DNA of 64,000 nt from Rhizobium oryzihabitans (GCF_010669145.1 NZ_CP048632.1:682001-746000), one strand, 5' to 3'. Positions 11,881 to 21,778 are shown, counted from the stretch's first letter. Translations and numbers: made by a program. Notes: generated by a model from the letters alone, not told the origin.

Positions 11881-11912
11881 AAATGGCCGCTTTTCGATGC
11901 GGCCATTTCTTT
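11881..11912 (+). terminator. Intrinsic terminator after the 58-residue gene
   Basis: A perfect 10-bp stem (AAATGGCCGC / GCGGCCATTT) with an 8-base loop, followed by CTTT. It ends transcription of the small gene at 11635-11811 before the AraC regulator. Confidence 0.8.
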
Positions 11913-11934
11913 GCACGATGGAAACGACAGCGTC

Positions 11935-12669
11935 ATGATGGCCGCAACCGCCGATATCAGAACCTACAGGGAAGAAAGACCGAAGGAACGGCACGGCTTC
12001 GTGCAGATCGTTCTTCCGCTGTCTGGGCGTCTGCAGATCGACGTGGCGGGACGGCAGGACGAACTTTCCACCGGGCGCGGTGTCTTCATTCATAGCGGCG
12101 CTCTGCACACCCAGGAAGCGACGGCAAGCAACCACTCGCTGGTGGTCGATATCGACGAAGGCACGGTTCCAGAGCAGACGCTTGAGCGATTCGCCCACGC
12201 GCCTTTTCTCGATGTTGCGCAGGATACGAGGCAATTGATCGCCTATATGCGCAGCGTCATCGGATCGGATGGGCCGCGCGACGATATTGCCGGGCTTTGG
12301 GCGCCGCTGCTGGTCGATAGCCTTGCGACTGAAAAAACCGATATCCGCCGCCGCCTGCAAGCGCTCGCTGCCGTCGTCAAGGCGGAACCATTCTTCCCCT
12401 GGACCATCGAGATGCTCGCAGCCTGTGCCGCAATCAGCGAGAGCCGCCTGCATGCGCTGTTTCTCGAAGAGTTCGGCCTCTCCCCTCACCGCTGGCTTGC
12501 CGAGTTGCGCATGGACAAGGTCTGCGCATTGCTGCGCCAATCCACGCTGCCGATTGCCGAAATTGCCTTGCAGGCCGGTTTTTCCGACCAGACGGCGCTG
12601 ACGCGCGCCATGCGCAACGCGATGGGCGAAACGCCCGCCGCCTATCGCCGGGCCTTCGGACTGCACTGA
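11935..12669 (+). CDS. AraC-family transcriptional regulator
   Basis: Cytoplasmic regulator of 244 residues. The N-terminal half is a cupin-type sensor domain (about 10-110: HGFVQIVLPLSGRLQIDV, RGVFIHSGALHTQEA). The C-terminal two-helix AraC DNA-binding domain covers about 145-240, with MLAACAAISESRLHALFLEEFG, PIAEIALQAGFSDQTALTRAMR and the family ending GETPAAYRR. The start is uncertain between a TTG at 11911 and ATG codons at 11935/11938. It lies 95 bases before a DMT exporter on the same strand, the classic arrangement of an AraC regulator with its export target. Confidence 0.9.
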   Translation: MMAATADIRTYREERPKERHGFVQIVLPLSGRLQIDVAGRQDELSTGRGVFIHSGALHTQEATASNHSLVVDIDEGTVPEQTLERFAHAPFLDVAQDTRQLIAYMRSVIGSDGPRDDIAGLWAPLLVDSLATEKTDIRRRLQALAAVVKAEPFFPWTIEMLAACAAISESRLHALFLEEFGLSPHRWLAELRMDKVCALLRQSTLPIAEIALQAGFSDQTALTRAMRNAMGETPAAYRRAFGLH

Positions 12670-12764
12670 AACCACCAGACATCTTGGGTCAGGAGTTTTT
12701 GTCAAGACAGCCGCAATGGGCTGTGGCACATCGCGGATAATCTTGAATGCGGATGTGACATGAC

Positions 12765-13693
12765 ATGAACAAGACAAGCCTCGGGGTTTTTTACGGCATA
12801 TTGGCGGGTGCGCTGTGGGAGGGATATTCCTTGCCCCGAAACTCGTACCGGATTTTTCAGCCCTGCAATTGTCGACGGCCCGCTACCTGACCTACGGGCT
12901 GATTTCGCTGATCATCATCGGACCGCGCCTGAAACGCGTGTCGGCCCATTTCGGCGCACGCGAATGGATCGCGCTCGGCTGGCTGAGCATGATCGGCAAC
13001 ATCGCCTATTATGTCTTCATATCGACGGCGGTGAAATTGAGCGGTGTCGCCTTCACCTCGATCATCATCGGTTTCCTGCCGGTTGCCGTCACCATCATCG
13101 GCAGTCGCGATCACGGCGCGGTGTCGCTCAGGCGGCTGTGGCCGTCGCTTGCCTTCGGCGCTATCGGCATTATCGGCATTTCCTGGCAATCGCTGACGGA
13201 AAACGATGCGGGGCTGGATGTCTCGCGCCTCATGGGACTGGCCTGTGCGCTGGGCGCGCTCGCCTCTTGGACGGCCTTTGCGGTTGGCAATGCACGCTGG
13301 CTGTCGCGTCTTCATGATGTGACCGCCGATGACTGGAACATGATGACGGGCGTGGTGACGGGCGGGCTCGCGCTGATGCTCGCAATCCCGGCCTTCGCTT
13401 TCGGCGGTGAAAGCCATAGTTCAGGGGAATGGCTGCACTTCATGGCCATCGCCGCTGGTCTCGGCTTTACCGCCTCCATTCTCGGCAATGCCTTCTGGAA
13501 CCGCATGAGCCGCATGCTGCCGCTCACCATGGTCGGGCAGATGATCCTGTTCGAAACGCTGTTTGCGCTGCTTTACGGTTTTCTATGGGAAGGCCGTGGC
13601 CCCACGCTGATCGAGGTCGTGGCGATCTGCTCGGTGGTGCTGAGCGTTATATTGTGCATGCGGGCGCATCGGCCGGAGAAGGCTGTGGTTTGA
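12765..13693 (+). pseudogene. DMT/EamA-family exporter with a -1 frameshift near its start
   Basis: Ten-helix drug/metabolite transporter, broken in this sequence. Translation from the ATG at 12765 gives MNKTSLGVFYGILAGALW and then leaves frame at the GGG run 12817-12819, soon reaching a stop. The rest of the transporter is open from 12815 to 13693 and starts inside the first helix (GGIFLAPKLVPDFSAL). One extra G in that run would restore the family motif GALWGGIF and a 309-residue protein with two EamA repeats. This is either a sequencing error or a recent inactivating deletion; the downstream frame shows no other damage, which favours error or very recent loss. Probable regulator: the AraC gene upstream. 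Confidence 0.85.
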
Positions 13694-13752
13694 ATTTAGG
13701 TAAAAGCCGCAATCGGTCTGAGGTTTCACAACAAACCTCACCCCACACTCAA

Positions 13753-13829
13753 CGTCATCCTCGGGCTAGACCCGAGGATCAACCTCTTCAACGGCTTATG
13801 GATCCTCGCCTCAAGGGCGAGGATGACGG
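13753..13829. repeat. Palindromic intergenic element (RIME/REP-like)
   Basis: Two internal palindromes, ATCCTCGGGCTAGACCCGAGGAT (stem arms of 9, 13757-13779) and ATCCTCGCC/GGCGAGGAT (13802-13824). The outermost bases form an inverted pair, CGTCATCCTCG at 13753 and CGAGGATGACG at 13819. It fills the gap between the DMT gene and the 3' end of lipA. Similar extragenic palindromes beginning GTCATCCTCGGG are common in Rhizobiales genomes. It may fold in RNA and act on the convergent transcripts, but no function is shown. Confidence 0.75.
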
Positions 13830-13868
13830 CGGAGGGTAATTGCACCGCTGGTGCGCAATACCCGCCTC

Positions 13869-14840
13869 TTACTCCGCAGCCGCCAGCAGCTTCTTCTCGC
13901 GGGCTGCGCGCAGGCGTTCGAAATCGTCGCCGGCATGGTGGGAAGAGCGGGTCAGCGGGCTGGAAGAAACCATCAGGAAGCCCTTGGTATAAGCCACGGT
14001 CTCGTAGGACTTGAACTCTTCCGGCGTCACGAACGCCTCGACCTTGTGGTGCTTGCGGGTCGGCTGCAGATATTGGCCGATGGTCAGGAAGTCCACGTCG
14101 GCGCTGCGCAGATCGTCCATCAGCTGCAGCACTTCATTGCGCTCTTCACCGAGGCCGACCATGATGCCTGATTTGGTGAACATGGTGGGATCCAGTTCCT
14201 TGACGCGCTGCAACAGGCGCACGGAATGGAAATAACGCGCGCCGGGGCGAACCGTGAGGTAATTGCCCGGAACGGTTTCCATATTGTGGTTGAAGACATC
14301 GGGCTTGGCGGCGACGACACGCTCCAGCGCGCCCGGCTTCTTCAGGAAGTCGGGGGTCAAAATTTCGATGGTCGTGTTGGGCGATGCCGCACGGATCGCC
14401 CAGATGACCTTCTCGAAATGTTCAGCACCGCCGTCGGCGAGGTCGTCACGGTCTACCGACGTGATGACGACGTGGGAAAGGCCCATCTGCTTGACGGCCT
14501 TGGCGACGTTTTCCGGCTCATCCATATCGAGCGGATTGGGCTTGCCGGTCGCGACGTTGCAGAAGGCGCAGGCACGGGTGCAGATCTCACCCATGATCAT
14601 GAAGGTCGCGTGTTTCTTGTCCCAGCATTCGCCGATATTCGGACAGCCGGCTTCCTCGCACACCGTTACCAGCTTGTGGCTGCGCACCAGTTCGCGCGTC
14701 TCGTGATAGCCCTTGGATGTCGGCGCCTTGACGCGAATCCATTCCGGCTTGCGCATCACCTCGGTATCGGGCCGATGGGCCTTTTCCGGGTGGCGGATAC
14801 GCTTTTCTTCGGACGAAGTCCTGTCGAGAATAGTGACCAT
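13869..14840 (-). CDS. lipA: Lipoyl synthase
   Basis: Radical SAM enzyme that inserts two sulfurs into octanoyl-carrier domains (323 residues). The radical SAM cluster is CTRACAFC (C-x3-C-x2-C). The auxiliary sacrificial cluster is [12 protein letters not shown] (C-x4-C-x5-C). The conserved C-terminal RSSxxA-type serine is present in [12 protein letters not shown]. The start is the ATG at 14840 ([12 protein letters not shown]), as the 12 residues before it look non-coding. Its products, lipoylated E2 and E1-beta, are encoded in the same neighbourhood, so the whole cluster serves pyruvate dehydrogenase assembly. Confidence 0.97.
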   Translation of the reverse strand: MVTILDRTSSEEKRIRHPEKAHRPDTEVMRKPEWIRVKAPTSKGYHETRELVRSHKLVTVCEEAGCPNIGECWDKKHATFMIMGEICTRACAFCNVATGKPNPLDMDEPENVAKAVKQMGLSHVVITSVDRDDLADGGAEHFEKVIWAIRAASPNTTIEILTPDFLKKPGALERVVAAKPDVFNHNMETVPGNYLTVRPGARYFHSVRLLQRVKELDPTMFTKSGIMVGLGEERNEVLQLMDDLRSADVDFLTIGQYLQPTRKHHKVEAFVTPEEFKSYETVAYTKGFLMVSSSPLTRSSHHAGDDFERLRAAREKKLLAAAE

Positions 14841-14944
14841 AAGAAACCTGCTTCTATCGCTTGCCGCGATCATCACACTTATTGACGCGATGCTTTAGAA
14901 CAATTCCAGAAAAAGCGTAAGCCCCTTCCGGGCACGAAGCCTTG

Positions 14945-15193
14945 TCAGCGACGTACCAGCTTTGCCAAAAACAGCAACAGGCTGGCACCGATGAAGGACG
15001 TTACGAAATAACCGAGCCTGCTGTCCTGGACGAAAACGTCGAAGGTTCTCAGTACCGCAACCGCGACGACCGAACCGACGATGCCAAGAACGATGTTCAT
15101 GAAAACGCCGAAGCGCATGTCCATGAGCTTGCCCGCAAGCCAGCCGGCCAGACCGCCGATGATGATTGCTGCAATCCAGCCTACACTTTCCAT
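14945..15193 (-). CDS. GlsB/YeaQ/YmgE-family small membrane protein
   Basis: 82-residue transglycosylase-associated (Tag/YeaQ) protein with three predicted membrane helices: WIAAIIIGGLAGWLAGKLM, FMNIVLGIVGSVVAVAVL and YFVTSFIGASLLLFLAKLV. The glycine-rich first helix is typical. Members are general-stress membrane proteins of unknown biochemistry. ATG at 15193 follows GGGAGCGTGGGA and is preferred to a longer in-frame start at 15253. It sits between lpdA and lipA on the same strand. Confidence 0.85.
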   Translation of the reverse strand: MESVGWIAAIIIGGLAGWLAGKLMDMRFGVFMNIVLGIVGSVVAVAVLRTFDVFVQDSRLGYFVTSFIGASLLLFLAKLVRR

Positions 15194-15290
15194 TCCCACG
15201 CTCCCTGAAAGAACCGGCCCCTTGAGCGGCCTGCATCGAGACATATGGGACACCCGGCAAGGTTAGACAATGCCGGGTATCACGGAGCAC

Positions 15291-16736
15291 TTATGCGTTC
15301 AGCACACGCCCATAGGCGTCGAGCACGCTTTCCTTCATCGACTCCGAAATCGTCGGATGCGGGAAGATCGTGTGCATCAGGTCTTCTTCAGTGGTCTCGA
15401 GGTTCATCGCAACAACGAAGCCCTGAATGAGTTCGGTGACTTCCGCACCAACCATGTGCGCGCCGAGCAACTCACCCGTCTTCTTGTCGAAGATGGTCTT
15501 GACCATGCCCTGATCTTCGCCGAGCGCCACGGCCTTGCCGTTTGCTGCAAAGGAGAAGCGGCCGACGCGGATGTCGCGGCCCTGTTCCTTCGCCTTGGCT
15601 TCGGTGAGACCAACCGAGGCGACCTGCGGGTTGCAATAGGTGCAGCCGGGAATCTTGAGCTTGTCCATGGGGTGGACATTCGGCAGACCGGCGATCTTTT
15701 CGACGCAGATGACGGCCTCATGTTCGGCCTTGTGGGCAAGCAGCGGCGGGCCGGCAACGTCGCCGATGGCATAGATACCAGGTACGTTGGTCTTGCCGTA
15801 ACCGTCGATGACGATGAAACCGCGATCCGTCTTCACGCCCGCTGCCTCGAGGCCGATACCTTCGATATTGGCGACGACGCCGACGGCCGAAATCATGCGG
15901 TCAGCGGTGATCTTCTCGGAAGAACCGTCCTTCTTCTCGAGCGTCGCGGTGATGGAGTTCGCACCCTTCTCCACCTTGGAAACCTTGGTTTCAAGGTGGA
16001 TTTTCATGCCCTGCTTTTCGAGCTGCTTCTTGGCGAAGGTGGAAATTTCCGCATCCTCGACCGGCATGACCTGGCTCATGATCTCGACGACGGTAACGTC
16101 TACGCCCATGGTGCGGTAGAAGCTGGCGAACTCGATGCCGATCGCGCCCGAGCCCATGACGAGCAGCGACTTTGGCAGTTCTTCCGGCTTCATCGCCTCG
16201 AAATAGGTCCAGATCAACTTGCCATCCGGCTCGATGCCGGGAAGCGCGCGCGGACGGGCGCCTGTCGCGACGATGATGTGCTTGGCAGTGTAAGTGCCCT
16301 CGCCCAGCGTGTTCTTCGGCACGGGACCCTGCGGCTGAACCACCGGCTTGGTGGACTTGCCGACGACGATTTCGCCCGGCTTGGTGATTTTTGCTTCACC
16401 CCAGATGATATCGACCTTGTTCTTCTTGAACAGGAAACCGACGCCGTTGTTCATGCGCGCGGCGATGCCACGCGAGCGCGCCACGATTGCCTTCACATCA
16501 GGCTTGATCGAGCCTTCCAGCGTCAGGCCGTAATCCTTGGCGTGGGTGGCGGTGTGCATGACATCGGCGGTGCGCAGCAGCGCCTTGGTGGGAATGCAGC
16601 CCCAGTTGGAGCAGATGCCGGCAAGGTGTTCGCGCTCGACCACGGCAACCTTCATGCCGAGCTGGGCTGCACGGATCGCGGCAATATAACCGCCCGGTCC
16701 CGAACCGATGATGATGACGTCATAAGATTGAGCCAT
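15291..16736 (-). CDS. lpdA: Dihydrolipoamide dehydrogenase (E3)
   Basis: FAD flavoprotein that reoxidises dihydrolipoyl groups of the pyruvate dehydrogenase complex (481 residues). FAD loop: VIIIGSGPGGYIAAIRAAQLG region at the N-terminus. The redox disulfide is in GICSNWGCIPTKALL. The NAD-binding motif is VMGSGAIGIEFASFY, and the C-terminal catalytic pair is in HPTISE. Its position at the end of the pdhA-pdhB-pdhC run, with only an esterase gene between, marks it as the PDH-associated E3 rather than that of 2-oxoglutarate dehydrogenase. Confidence 0.96.
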   Translation of the reverse strand: MAQSYDVIIIGSGPGGYIAAIRAAQLGMKVAVVEREHLAGICSNWGCIPTKALLRTADVMHTATHAKDYGLTLEGSIKPDVKAIVARSRGIAARMNNGVGFLFKKNKVDIIWGEAKITKPGEIVVGKSTKPVVQPQGPVPKNTLGEGTYTAKHIIVATGARPRALPGIEPDGKLIWTYFEAMKPEELPKSLLVMGSGAIGIEFASFYRTMGVDVTVVEIMSQVMPVEDAEISTFAKKQLEKQGMKIHLETKVSKVEKGANSITATLEKKDGSSEKITADRMISAVGVVANIEGIGLEAAGVKTDRGFIVIDGYGKTNVPGIYAIGDVAGPPLLAHKAEHEAVICVEKIAGLPNVHPMDKLKIPGCTYCNPQVASVGLTEAKAKEQGRDIRVGRFSFAANGKAVALGEDQGMVKTIFDKKTGELLGAHMVGAEVTELIQGFVVAMNLETTEEDLMHTIFPHPTISESMKESVLDAYGRVLNA

Positions 16737-16794
16737 AGGTGTCCTGCCTTGTCTTATCGGGTCACGGCATGCCGTTCCGAAACGAGAATTGTTG

Positions 16795-17439
16795 TCAAAG
16801 TCCGAGCATCATGCGGACGACGGGCTCCAGCCCGCGGCCGATGGCCCTCGTGTTTTCAGCATCGAGATGAACGCCGTCCACCGGCGTCGTGCGCGCAACC
16901 GACCCGGCGTCGAAAAATCCGCAATCGAGATCGTCGGCAAGGTCCCGGTAAACGGAAGCCAGCATGGCCGATTCATCGATCGCATCGCGATAGATCGCCC
17001 CCATCACGGGGTTTGCCGTTTCGCAAAGCTGCGGCGGCGCGACGATCAGAACATCCGGCGCTTCCCAGTCAGCCACTTGCCAGACGTGATTGCGCGTGAG
17101 TTTCACCAATCGCTCGATACCCTTCATGGCGACAATCGCCGATCCGTGAATCGACGGTTTCATGTCGTTGGTGCCGAGCATGATGATGACGAGATCAAGC
17201 GGCGCATGGCTGTGCAGCAGCGTCGGCAGAAGCCTTGCGCCATTGCGGTCGCAATCGGCCGTCAGATCGTCATAGGCGGTGGTACGGCCGCCCAGCCCTT
17301 CGTGGATCACATGCACGTCGGGACCGAGCGCCTTTTGCAAGACGCTCGGCCAAAGATCGTCATGGCTGTGACGGCCACCCGTTTCCGCATTTGATCCCCA
17401 GGTCAGGGAATCGCCAAAGCAGAGGACCGATTTCACCAT
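16795..17439 (-). CDS. SGNH/GDSL arylesterase
   Basis: 214-residue SGNH hydrolase. The four family blocks are visible: catalytic Ser in CFGDSLTWG (I), Gly in HEGLGGRTT (II), Asn in MLGTNDMK (III) and the Asp/His pair in DGVHLDAEN (V). It resembles the octameric arylesterase/acyltransferase family that includes Mycobacterium smegmatis MsAcT, and an Agrobacterium homologue has a solved structure (from memory). There is no signal peptide, so it acts in the cytoplasm. It lies 12 bases downstream of pdhC and 58 bases upstream of lpdA, i.e. inside the pyruvate dehydrogenase operon; its physiological substrate is unknown. Confidence 0.92.
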   Translation of the reverse strand: MVKSVLCFGDSLTWGSNAETGGRHSHDDLWPSVLQKALGPDVHVIHEGLGGRTTAYDDLTADCDRNGARLLPTLLHSHAPLDLVIIMLGTNDMKPSIHGSAIVAMKGIERLVKLTRNHVWQVADWEAPDVLIVAPPQLCETANPVMGAIYRDAIDESAMLASVYRDLADDLDCGFFDAGSVARTTPVDGVHLDAENTRAIGRGLEPVVRMMLGL

Positions 17440-17451
17440 GTCACGCTCCGA

Positions 17452-18810
17452 TCAAACCAGCATGCCCATCGGGTTCTCGATGTAGCGCTTGAAGGCGCCG
17501 ATCAGCTCGGCTCCGAGCGCGCCATCGACGCAGCGGTGGTCGGTGGAAAGCGTGACCGTCATAACGTTGGCGATCTTGATCTCGCCATTCTTCACGACAG
17601 CGCGTTCTTCACCCGCGCCGACCGCCAGAATGGTGGCATGCGGCGGGTTGATGACGGCGGAGAAGCTCTTGACGCCCATCATGCCCATGTTGGACACGGC
17701 GGTCGTGCCGCCCTGATATTCCTCAGGCTTCAGCTTGCGCTCCTTGGCGCGCTTGCCGTAGTCCTTCATCTCGTTGGAGATGGTGGAGAGCGACTTCTCT
17801 TCCGCCTTGCGGATGATCGGCGTGATCAGGCCACCCGGAATGGAAACGGCAACGCCGACATCCGAATGCTTGTGCTTGACCATGGCGCTTTCCGTCCAGG
17901 AGACGTTGGCATCAGGCACATCGCGCAAGGCAAGAGCCAGCGCCTTGATGACCATGTCGTTGACCGACAGCTTGTAGGCGGGCTTGCCATCCTTTTCGGG
18001 GGCAGCAGCATTGAGCTGGGCGCGCAACGCCAGAAGCGTATCGAGTTCGCAATCCACCGAAACGTAGAAATGCGGAACCGTCTGCTTGGATTCGACCAGA
18101 CGCTTGGCGATGACCTTGCGCATGCCGTCATGCGGCACAAGCTCGTAGGAGCCCTGTTCGAACAGCTTGAGAACGGCTTCGTCCGACTGGCCCTTGGCGA
18201 GAGCCGGAGCCGCTGCGCCTGCGGATGCAGCAGCAGCTGGTGCGGCCTTCGCACCACCGGAAGCGGCGGCCTTTTCCACGTCGGTCTTGACGATACGGCC
18301 ATGCGGGCCGGAACCGGAAACGGCCGAGAGGTCGAGACCGGCTTCCTTGGCGAGACGGCGGGCAAGCGGCGAAGCGAAGATGCGCTCGCCGGACTTTGCG
18401 ACCGGAGCCGGTGTGGACGATGCGGCAGCCTGATCAGCCACGGGCTTTTCAGCCTTGGCCGGGGCAGATTCTTCCTTCGGCGCTTCGGCCTTTGCAGCTT
18501 CCTGCTTCGGAGCCTCGGCCTTGGCGGGAGCGGCAGCGCCGCCCTTTGCCGCCTCGGCAACATCCTCGCCATCGGCGGCGAGGATGGCGATCAGGGCGTT
18601 GACCTTGACCGCTTCAGTGCCTGCCGGAACAACGAGCTTGGCAACCGTGCCTTCGTCAACGGCTTCCACTTCCATGGTCGCCTTGTCGGTCTCGATCTCG
18701 GCGATCACGTCACCGGGTGCGACCTTGTCGCCTTCCTTGACCAGCCACTTGGCCAGATTGCCCTCTTCCATCGTCGGAGAAAGGGCAGGCATGGTGATGT
18801 TTATCGGCAT
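17452..18810 (-). CDS. pdhC: Pyruvate dehydrogenase E2, dihydrolipoamide acetyltransferase
   Basis: Core acetyltransferase of the pyruvate dehydrogenase complex (452 residues). One lipoyl domain (1-80) has the modified Lys in [16 protein letters not shown] long Ala/Pro/Lys linker precedes the E1/E3-binding domain ([30 protein letters not shown]). A second Ala-rich linker leads to the catalytic domain, with active-site His and Asp in [13 protein letters not shown]. The start matches the family motif [17 protein letters not shown]. Fourteen bases separate it from pdhB. Confidence 0.97.
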   Translation of the reverse strand: MPINITMPALSPTMEEGNLAKWLVKEGDKVAPGDVIAEIETDKATMEVEAVDEGTVAKLVVPAGTEAVKVNALIAILAADGEDVAEAAKGGAAAPAKAEAPKQEAAKAEAPKEESAPAKAEKPVADQAAASSTPAPVAKSGERIFASPLARRLAKEAGLDLSAVSGSGPHGRIVKTDVEKAAASGGAKAAPAAAASAGAAAPALAKGQSDEAVLKLFEQGSYELVPHDGMRKVIAKRLVESKQTVPHFYVSVDCELDTLLALRAQLNAAAPEKDGKPAYKLSVNDMVIKALALALRDVPDANVSWTESAMVKHKHSDVGVAVSIPGGLITPIIRKAEEKSLSTISNEMKDYGKRAKERKLKPEEYQGGTTAVSNMGMMGVKSFSAVINPPHATILAVGAGEERAVVKNGEIKIANVMTVTLSTDHRCVDGALGAELIGAFKRYIENPMGMLV

Positions 18811-18824
18811 CGAAACGCCTCCCC

Positions 18825-20246
18825 TTACTTGTAGCAGACGGTTTTGACGGCCTGAACGACTTCATCGACGTTCGGCAGAGCCAGCTTTTCGAGGTTTGCC
18901 GCGTAAGGCATCGGAACATCCTTGCCGGCGATCGTCAGGATCGGCGCATCGAGATAATCGAAAGCGGCGCGCATGACCTGGTTAGCGATGAAGTCACCGA
19001 CCGATGACTGCGGGAAACCTTCCTCGACCGTGACCAGACGACCGGTCTTCTTGACCGATTCGATGACGGTGGGCAGGTCCATCGGGCGGATGGTGCGCAG
19101 ATCGATCAGTTCGACGTCGATGCCAAGCTTTTCGAGTTCCGCAACCGCCTTGATCGCGTAGGTCATGCCGATACCGAAGGAAACGATGGTCGCATCCTTG
19201 CCCTTGCGGTGAATGCGTGCCTTGCCGATCGGCAGCACGAAATCATCGAGCTTCGGCACTTCGAAGCTCTGGCCGTAGAGAATTTCATTTTCCAGGAAAA
19301 TGACCGGGTTCGGATCGCGGATGGCGGCCTTGAGCAGACCCTTGGCGTCGGCAGCCGTATAGGGCATGACGACCTTGAGGCCCGGAATATGGCTGTACCA
19401 TGCGGCGTAACATTGCGAATGCTGGGCGCCGACGCGGGCAGCCGCACCGGACGGACCACGGAACACCATCGGAGCGCCCATCTGGCCACCCGACATGTAA
19501 AGCGTCTTTGCCGCCGAGTTGACGATCTGGTCGATCGCCTGCATGGCGAAGTTGAAGGTCATGAATTCGACGATGGGGCGCAGGCCCGTCATCGCAGCGC
19601 CGACGCCGATACCGGCAAAACCGTGCTCGGTGATCGGGGTATCGATGACGCGACGCTCACCGAATTCCTGCAACAGGCCCTGGGTGATCTTGTAAGCGCC
19701 CTGATATTCGGCGACCTCCTCACCCATGACGAAGACTTTTTCGTCGGCGCGCATTTCCTCGGCCATGGCGTCGCGCAGCGCTTCACGCACCGTCGTCATC
19801 ACCATTTCCGTGCCTGCCGGAATGTCCGGATCGGCTGCGACTTCGATCTTGGGTGCTGCTGGAACCTTGGCCGCCTCCTTGGCAGCGCTCGGCTCCTCGG
19901 TCGCTTCGCGGGTCTTGCCGCCGGCCGCATCCGAATCGGAATTTGCAGCTTCAGCCTTCGGCTCTTCCTTCTTGGCGGAAGAAGAAATGTCGTCGGCGCT
20001 TTCGCCGTCCTGAAGAAGCACGGCAATAGCCGTGTTGACCTTGACGCCTTCGGTGCCGGCATCGATCAGCAGCTTGCCGATAACGCCCTCATCAACGGCT
20101 TCCACTTCCATGGTCGCCTTGTCGGTCTCGATCTCGGCGATCACGTCGCCGGAGGTGACCTTGTCGCCTTCCTTTTTAAGCCATTTGGAAAGCGTGCCTT
20201 CCTCCATGGTCGGGGAAAGGGCGGGCATAAGAATTTCTACTGGCAT
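18825..20246 (-). CDS. pdhB: Pyruvate dehydrogenase E1 beta with N-terminal lipoyl domain
   Basis: Beta subunit of the thiamine-diphosphate E1 component (473 residues, about 130 longer than the basic family). The extra N-terminus is a full lipoyl domain ([17 protein letters not shown]; lipoyl Lys in [15 protein letters not shown]) joined by an acidic/Ala linker. The E1-beta domain begins near residue 145 ([27 protein letters not shown]). The lipoylated E1-beta is known in Rhizobiales and relatives. Only 17 bases separate it from pdhA. Confidence 0.97.
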   Translation of the reverse strand: MPVEILMPALSPTMEEGTLSKWLKKEGDKVTSGDVIAEIETDKATMEVEAVDEGVIGKLLIDAGTEGVKVNTAIAVLLQDGESADDISSSAKKEEPKAEAANSDSDAAGGKTREATEEPSAAKEAAKVPAAPKIEVAADPDIPAGTEMVMTTVREALRDAMAEEMRADEKVFVMGEEVAEYQGAYKITQGLLQEFGERRVIDTPITEHGFAGIGVGAAMTGLRPIVEFMTFNFAMQAIDQIVNSAAKTLYMSGGQMGAPMVFRGPSGAAARVGAQHSQCYAAWYSHIPGLKVVMPYTAADAKGLLKAAIRDPNPVIFLENEILYGQSFEVPKLDDFVLPIGKARIHRKGKDATIVSFGIGMTYAIKAVAELEKLGIDVELIDLRTIRPMDLPTVIESVKKTGRLVTVEEGFPQSSVGDFIANQVMRAAFDYLDAPILTIAGKDVPMPYAANLEKLALPNVDEVVQAVKTVCYK

Positions 20247-20263
20247 GGGTTTCCCTTTCCCGA

Positions 20264-21307
20264 TCAGAGCAGAATGTCGGTGTAGAGCTCGGATACATCC
20301 GGCTCTGGGTCGTTCTGGGCGAAGTCGGCGCTGTCGGCGACGATATCACGGACATCCTTGTCGATGGCCTTGAGTTCGTCTTCGCTTGCCCAGCCCTGCT
20401 CCAGAAGCCGTGCCTTGACCTGCTCGATCGGGTCATGTTCGGAGCGCATCTTCTGCACTTCGTCTTTCGAACGGTATTTCGCCGGGTCGGACATGGAGTG
20501 ACCACGGTAACGGTAGGTCAGCATTTCCAGAATGATCGGACCCTTGCCGGAGCGGCAATGTTCCAGCGCCTGATCGGCGGCGGCCTTGACGGCGCGCACA
20601 TCCATGCCATCCACCTGGATGCCGGGAATGCCGAAGGACTGGCCGCGCAGCGAATAGTTCGACTGGGCGGTGGCGCGGGCGGTCGAGGTGCCCATCGCAT
20701 AACGGTTGTTTTCGACGATATAGATGATCGGCAGTTTCCAGAGAGCGGCCATGTTGAAGCTCTCGTAAACCTGGCCCTGGTTGGCGGCGCCGTCACCGAA
20801 ATAGGTCACGGAGACATTGTCGTTGCCGCGATAGCGGTTGGCGAAAGCGAGACCGGTTCCGAGTGAAACCTGCGCCCCGACGATGCCGTGGCCGCCGTAG
20901 AAATGTTTCTCCTTGGAGAACATGTGCATCGAGCCGCCCTTGCCTTTCGACAGGCCGCCCTTGCGGCCGGTCAACTCGGCCATGACACCACGCGCGCTCA
21001 TGCCAAGCGCCAGCATGTGGCCGTGGTCGCGGTAAGCGGTGATAACCTGATCGCCTTCCTTCTGCGACATCTGCATGCCGACGACGACAGCTTCCTGACC
21101 GATGTAGAGGTGACAGAAACCACCGATGAAGCCCATGCCATAGAGCTGGCCGGCCTTTTCCTCGAAACGGCGGATAAGCAGCATTTCACGATAAGCGTGA
21201 AGCTCTTCTTCCTTCGAGAAGTCCGGGCTGTTCTTGCCGGTGAATTCGGTTGCTGCCTTTGCCGTGGTCTTGCGGCCGGATACGGTCGCTGGTTTTCGCG
21301 GCGCCAT
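20264..21307 (-). CDS. pdhA: Pyruvate dehydrogenase E1 alpha
   Basis: Alpha subunit of E1; decarboxylates pyruvate with thiamine diphosphate (347 residues). The TPP motif [20 protein letters not shown] ends with the usual IVENN. Substrate-channel and loop motifs include [17 protein letters not shown] and [13 protein letters not shown]. It is the first gene of the pdhA-pdhB-pdhC-esterase-lpdA run. The start ATG at 21307 is preceded by a strong ribosome site (GGGAGGG) a few bases away. Confidence 0.97.
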   Translation of the reverse strand: MAPRKPATVSGRKTTAKAATEFTGKNSPDFSKEEELHAYREMLLIRRFEEKAGQLYGMGFIGGFCHLYIGQEAVVVGMQMSQKEGDQVITAYRDHGHMLALGMSARGVMAELTGRKGGLSKGKGGSMHMFSKEKHFYGGHGIVGAQVSLGTGLAFANRYRGNDNVSVTYFGDGAANQGQVYESFNMAALWKLPIIYIVENNRYAMGTSTARATAQSNYSLRGQSFGIPGIQVDGMDVRAVKAAADQALEHCRSGKGPIILEMLTYRYRGHSMSDPAKYRSKDEVQKMRSEHDPIEQVKARLLEQGWASEDELKAIDKDVRDIVADSADFAQNDPEPDVSELYTDILL

Positions 21308-21351
21308 TCATCCCTCCCTGAGTTGCCGTTTGAATGGATAGAGTGGCGCGT

Positions 21352-21380
21352 ACCATATGCAAGAAAATGCCATGCAGCAA
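21352..21380 (-). promoter_or_regulatory. Candidate sigma-70 promoter for the pdh operon
   Basis: On the minus strand, TTGCTG (-35) and TATGGT (-10) are separated by 17 bases, about 45 bases before the pdhA start. It is the best vegetative match in the gap between ftsB and pdhA. By eye only. Confidence 0.4.
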
Positions 21381-21460
21381 TGCTTTAAACGCATGGCACA
21401 TATTCACGCTAAGATGCTGTGAATAAATCAGAAATGTTAAATTAACTTGATTTAGGTTAA

Positions 21461-21778
21461 TTAGAAATATGTGTTCATGATGACGATTTCGTCCGTGCGG
21501 GACATATTCAGCTGGTAACGGGAAATCTCGTCGATCATGTCGCGCTCCAGCGAGCCGTCGCTCAGCAATTCCACCTGCCGCTCCAGCGCAACACGGGCCT
21601 GCGTCAGCTTTGCAAGCTCCGCAGTACGGGTGATACGCTGCCGCTCCAGCCGCTCCGTTGCCTGAAGGCCGAAGTCGCCATGGATGGAATGATAGCCGAA
21701 ATAGGAAAGAAAAGCGATCGTGATGGCCGGAACGATCAAACGGCCGAATCGTCTCTTTTTATGATGTCTGGTCCACAT
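21461..21778 (-). CDS. ftsB: FtsB/DivIC-family septum formation initiator
   Basis: Small bitopic division protein (105 residues) that in other bacteria bridges FtsL and FtsQ. A basic N-terminus (MWTRHHKKRRFGR) precedes one membrane span (LIVPAITIAFLSYFGYHSI), then a periplasmic coiled coil (ATERLERQRITRTAELAKLTQ through ERQVELLSDGSLERD). The ELLSDGSLERDMIDEISRYQLNMS block is typical of alphaproteobacterial homologues. It sits just upstream of pdhA in the same direction, but with 153 bases between and a plausible pdh promoter. Confidence 0.85.
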   Translation of the reverse strand: MWTRHHKKRRFGRLIVPAITIAFLSYFGYHSIHGDFGLQATERLERQRITRTAELAKLTQARVALERQVELLSDGSLERDMIDEISRYQLNMSRTDEIVIMNTYF

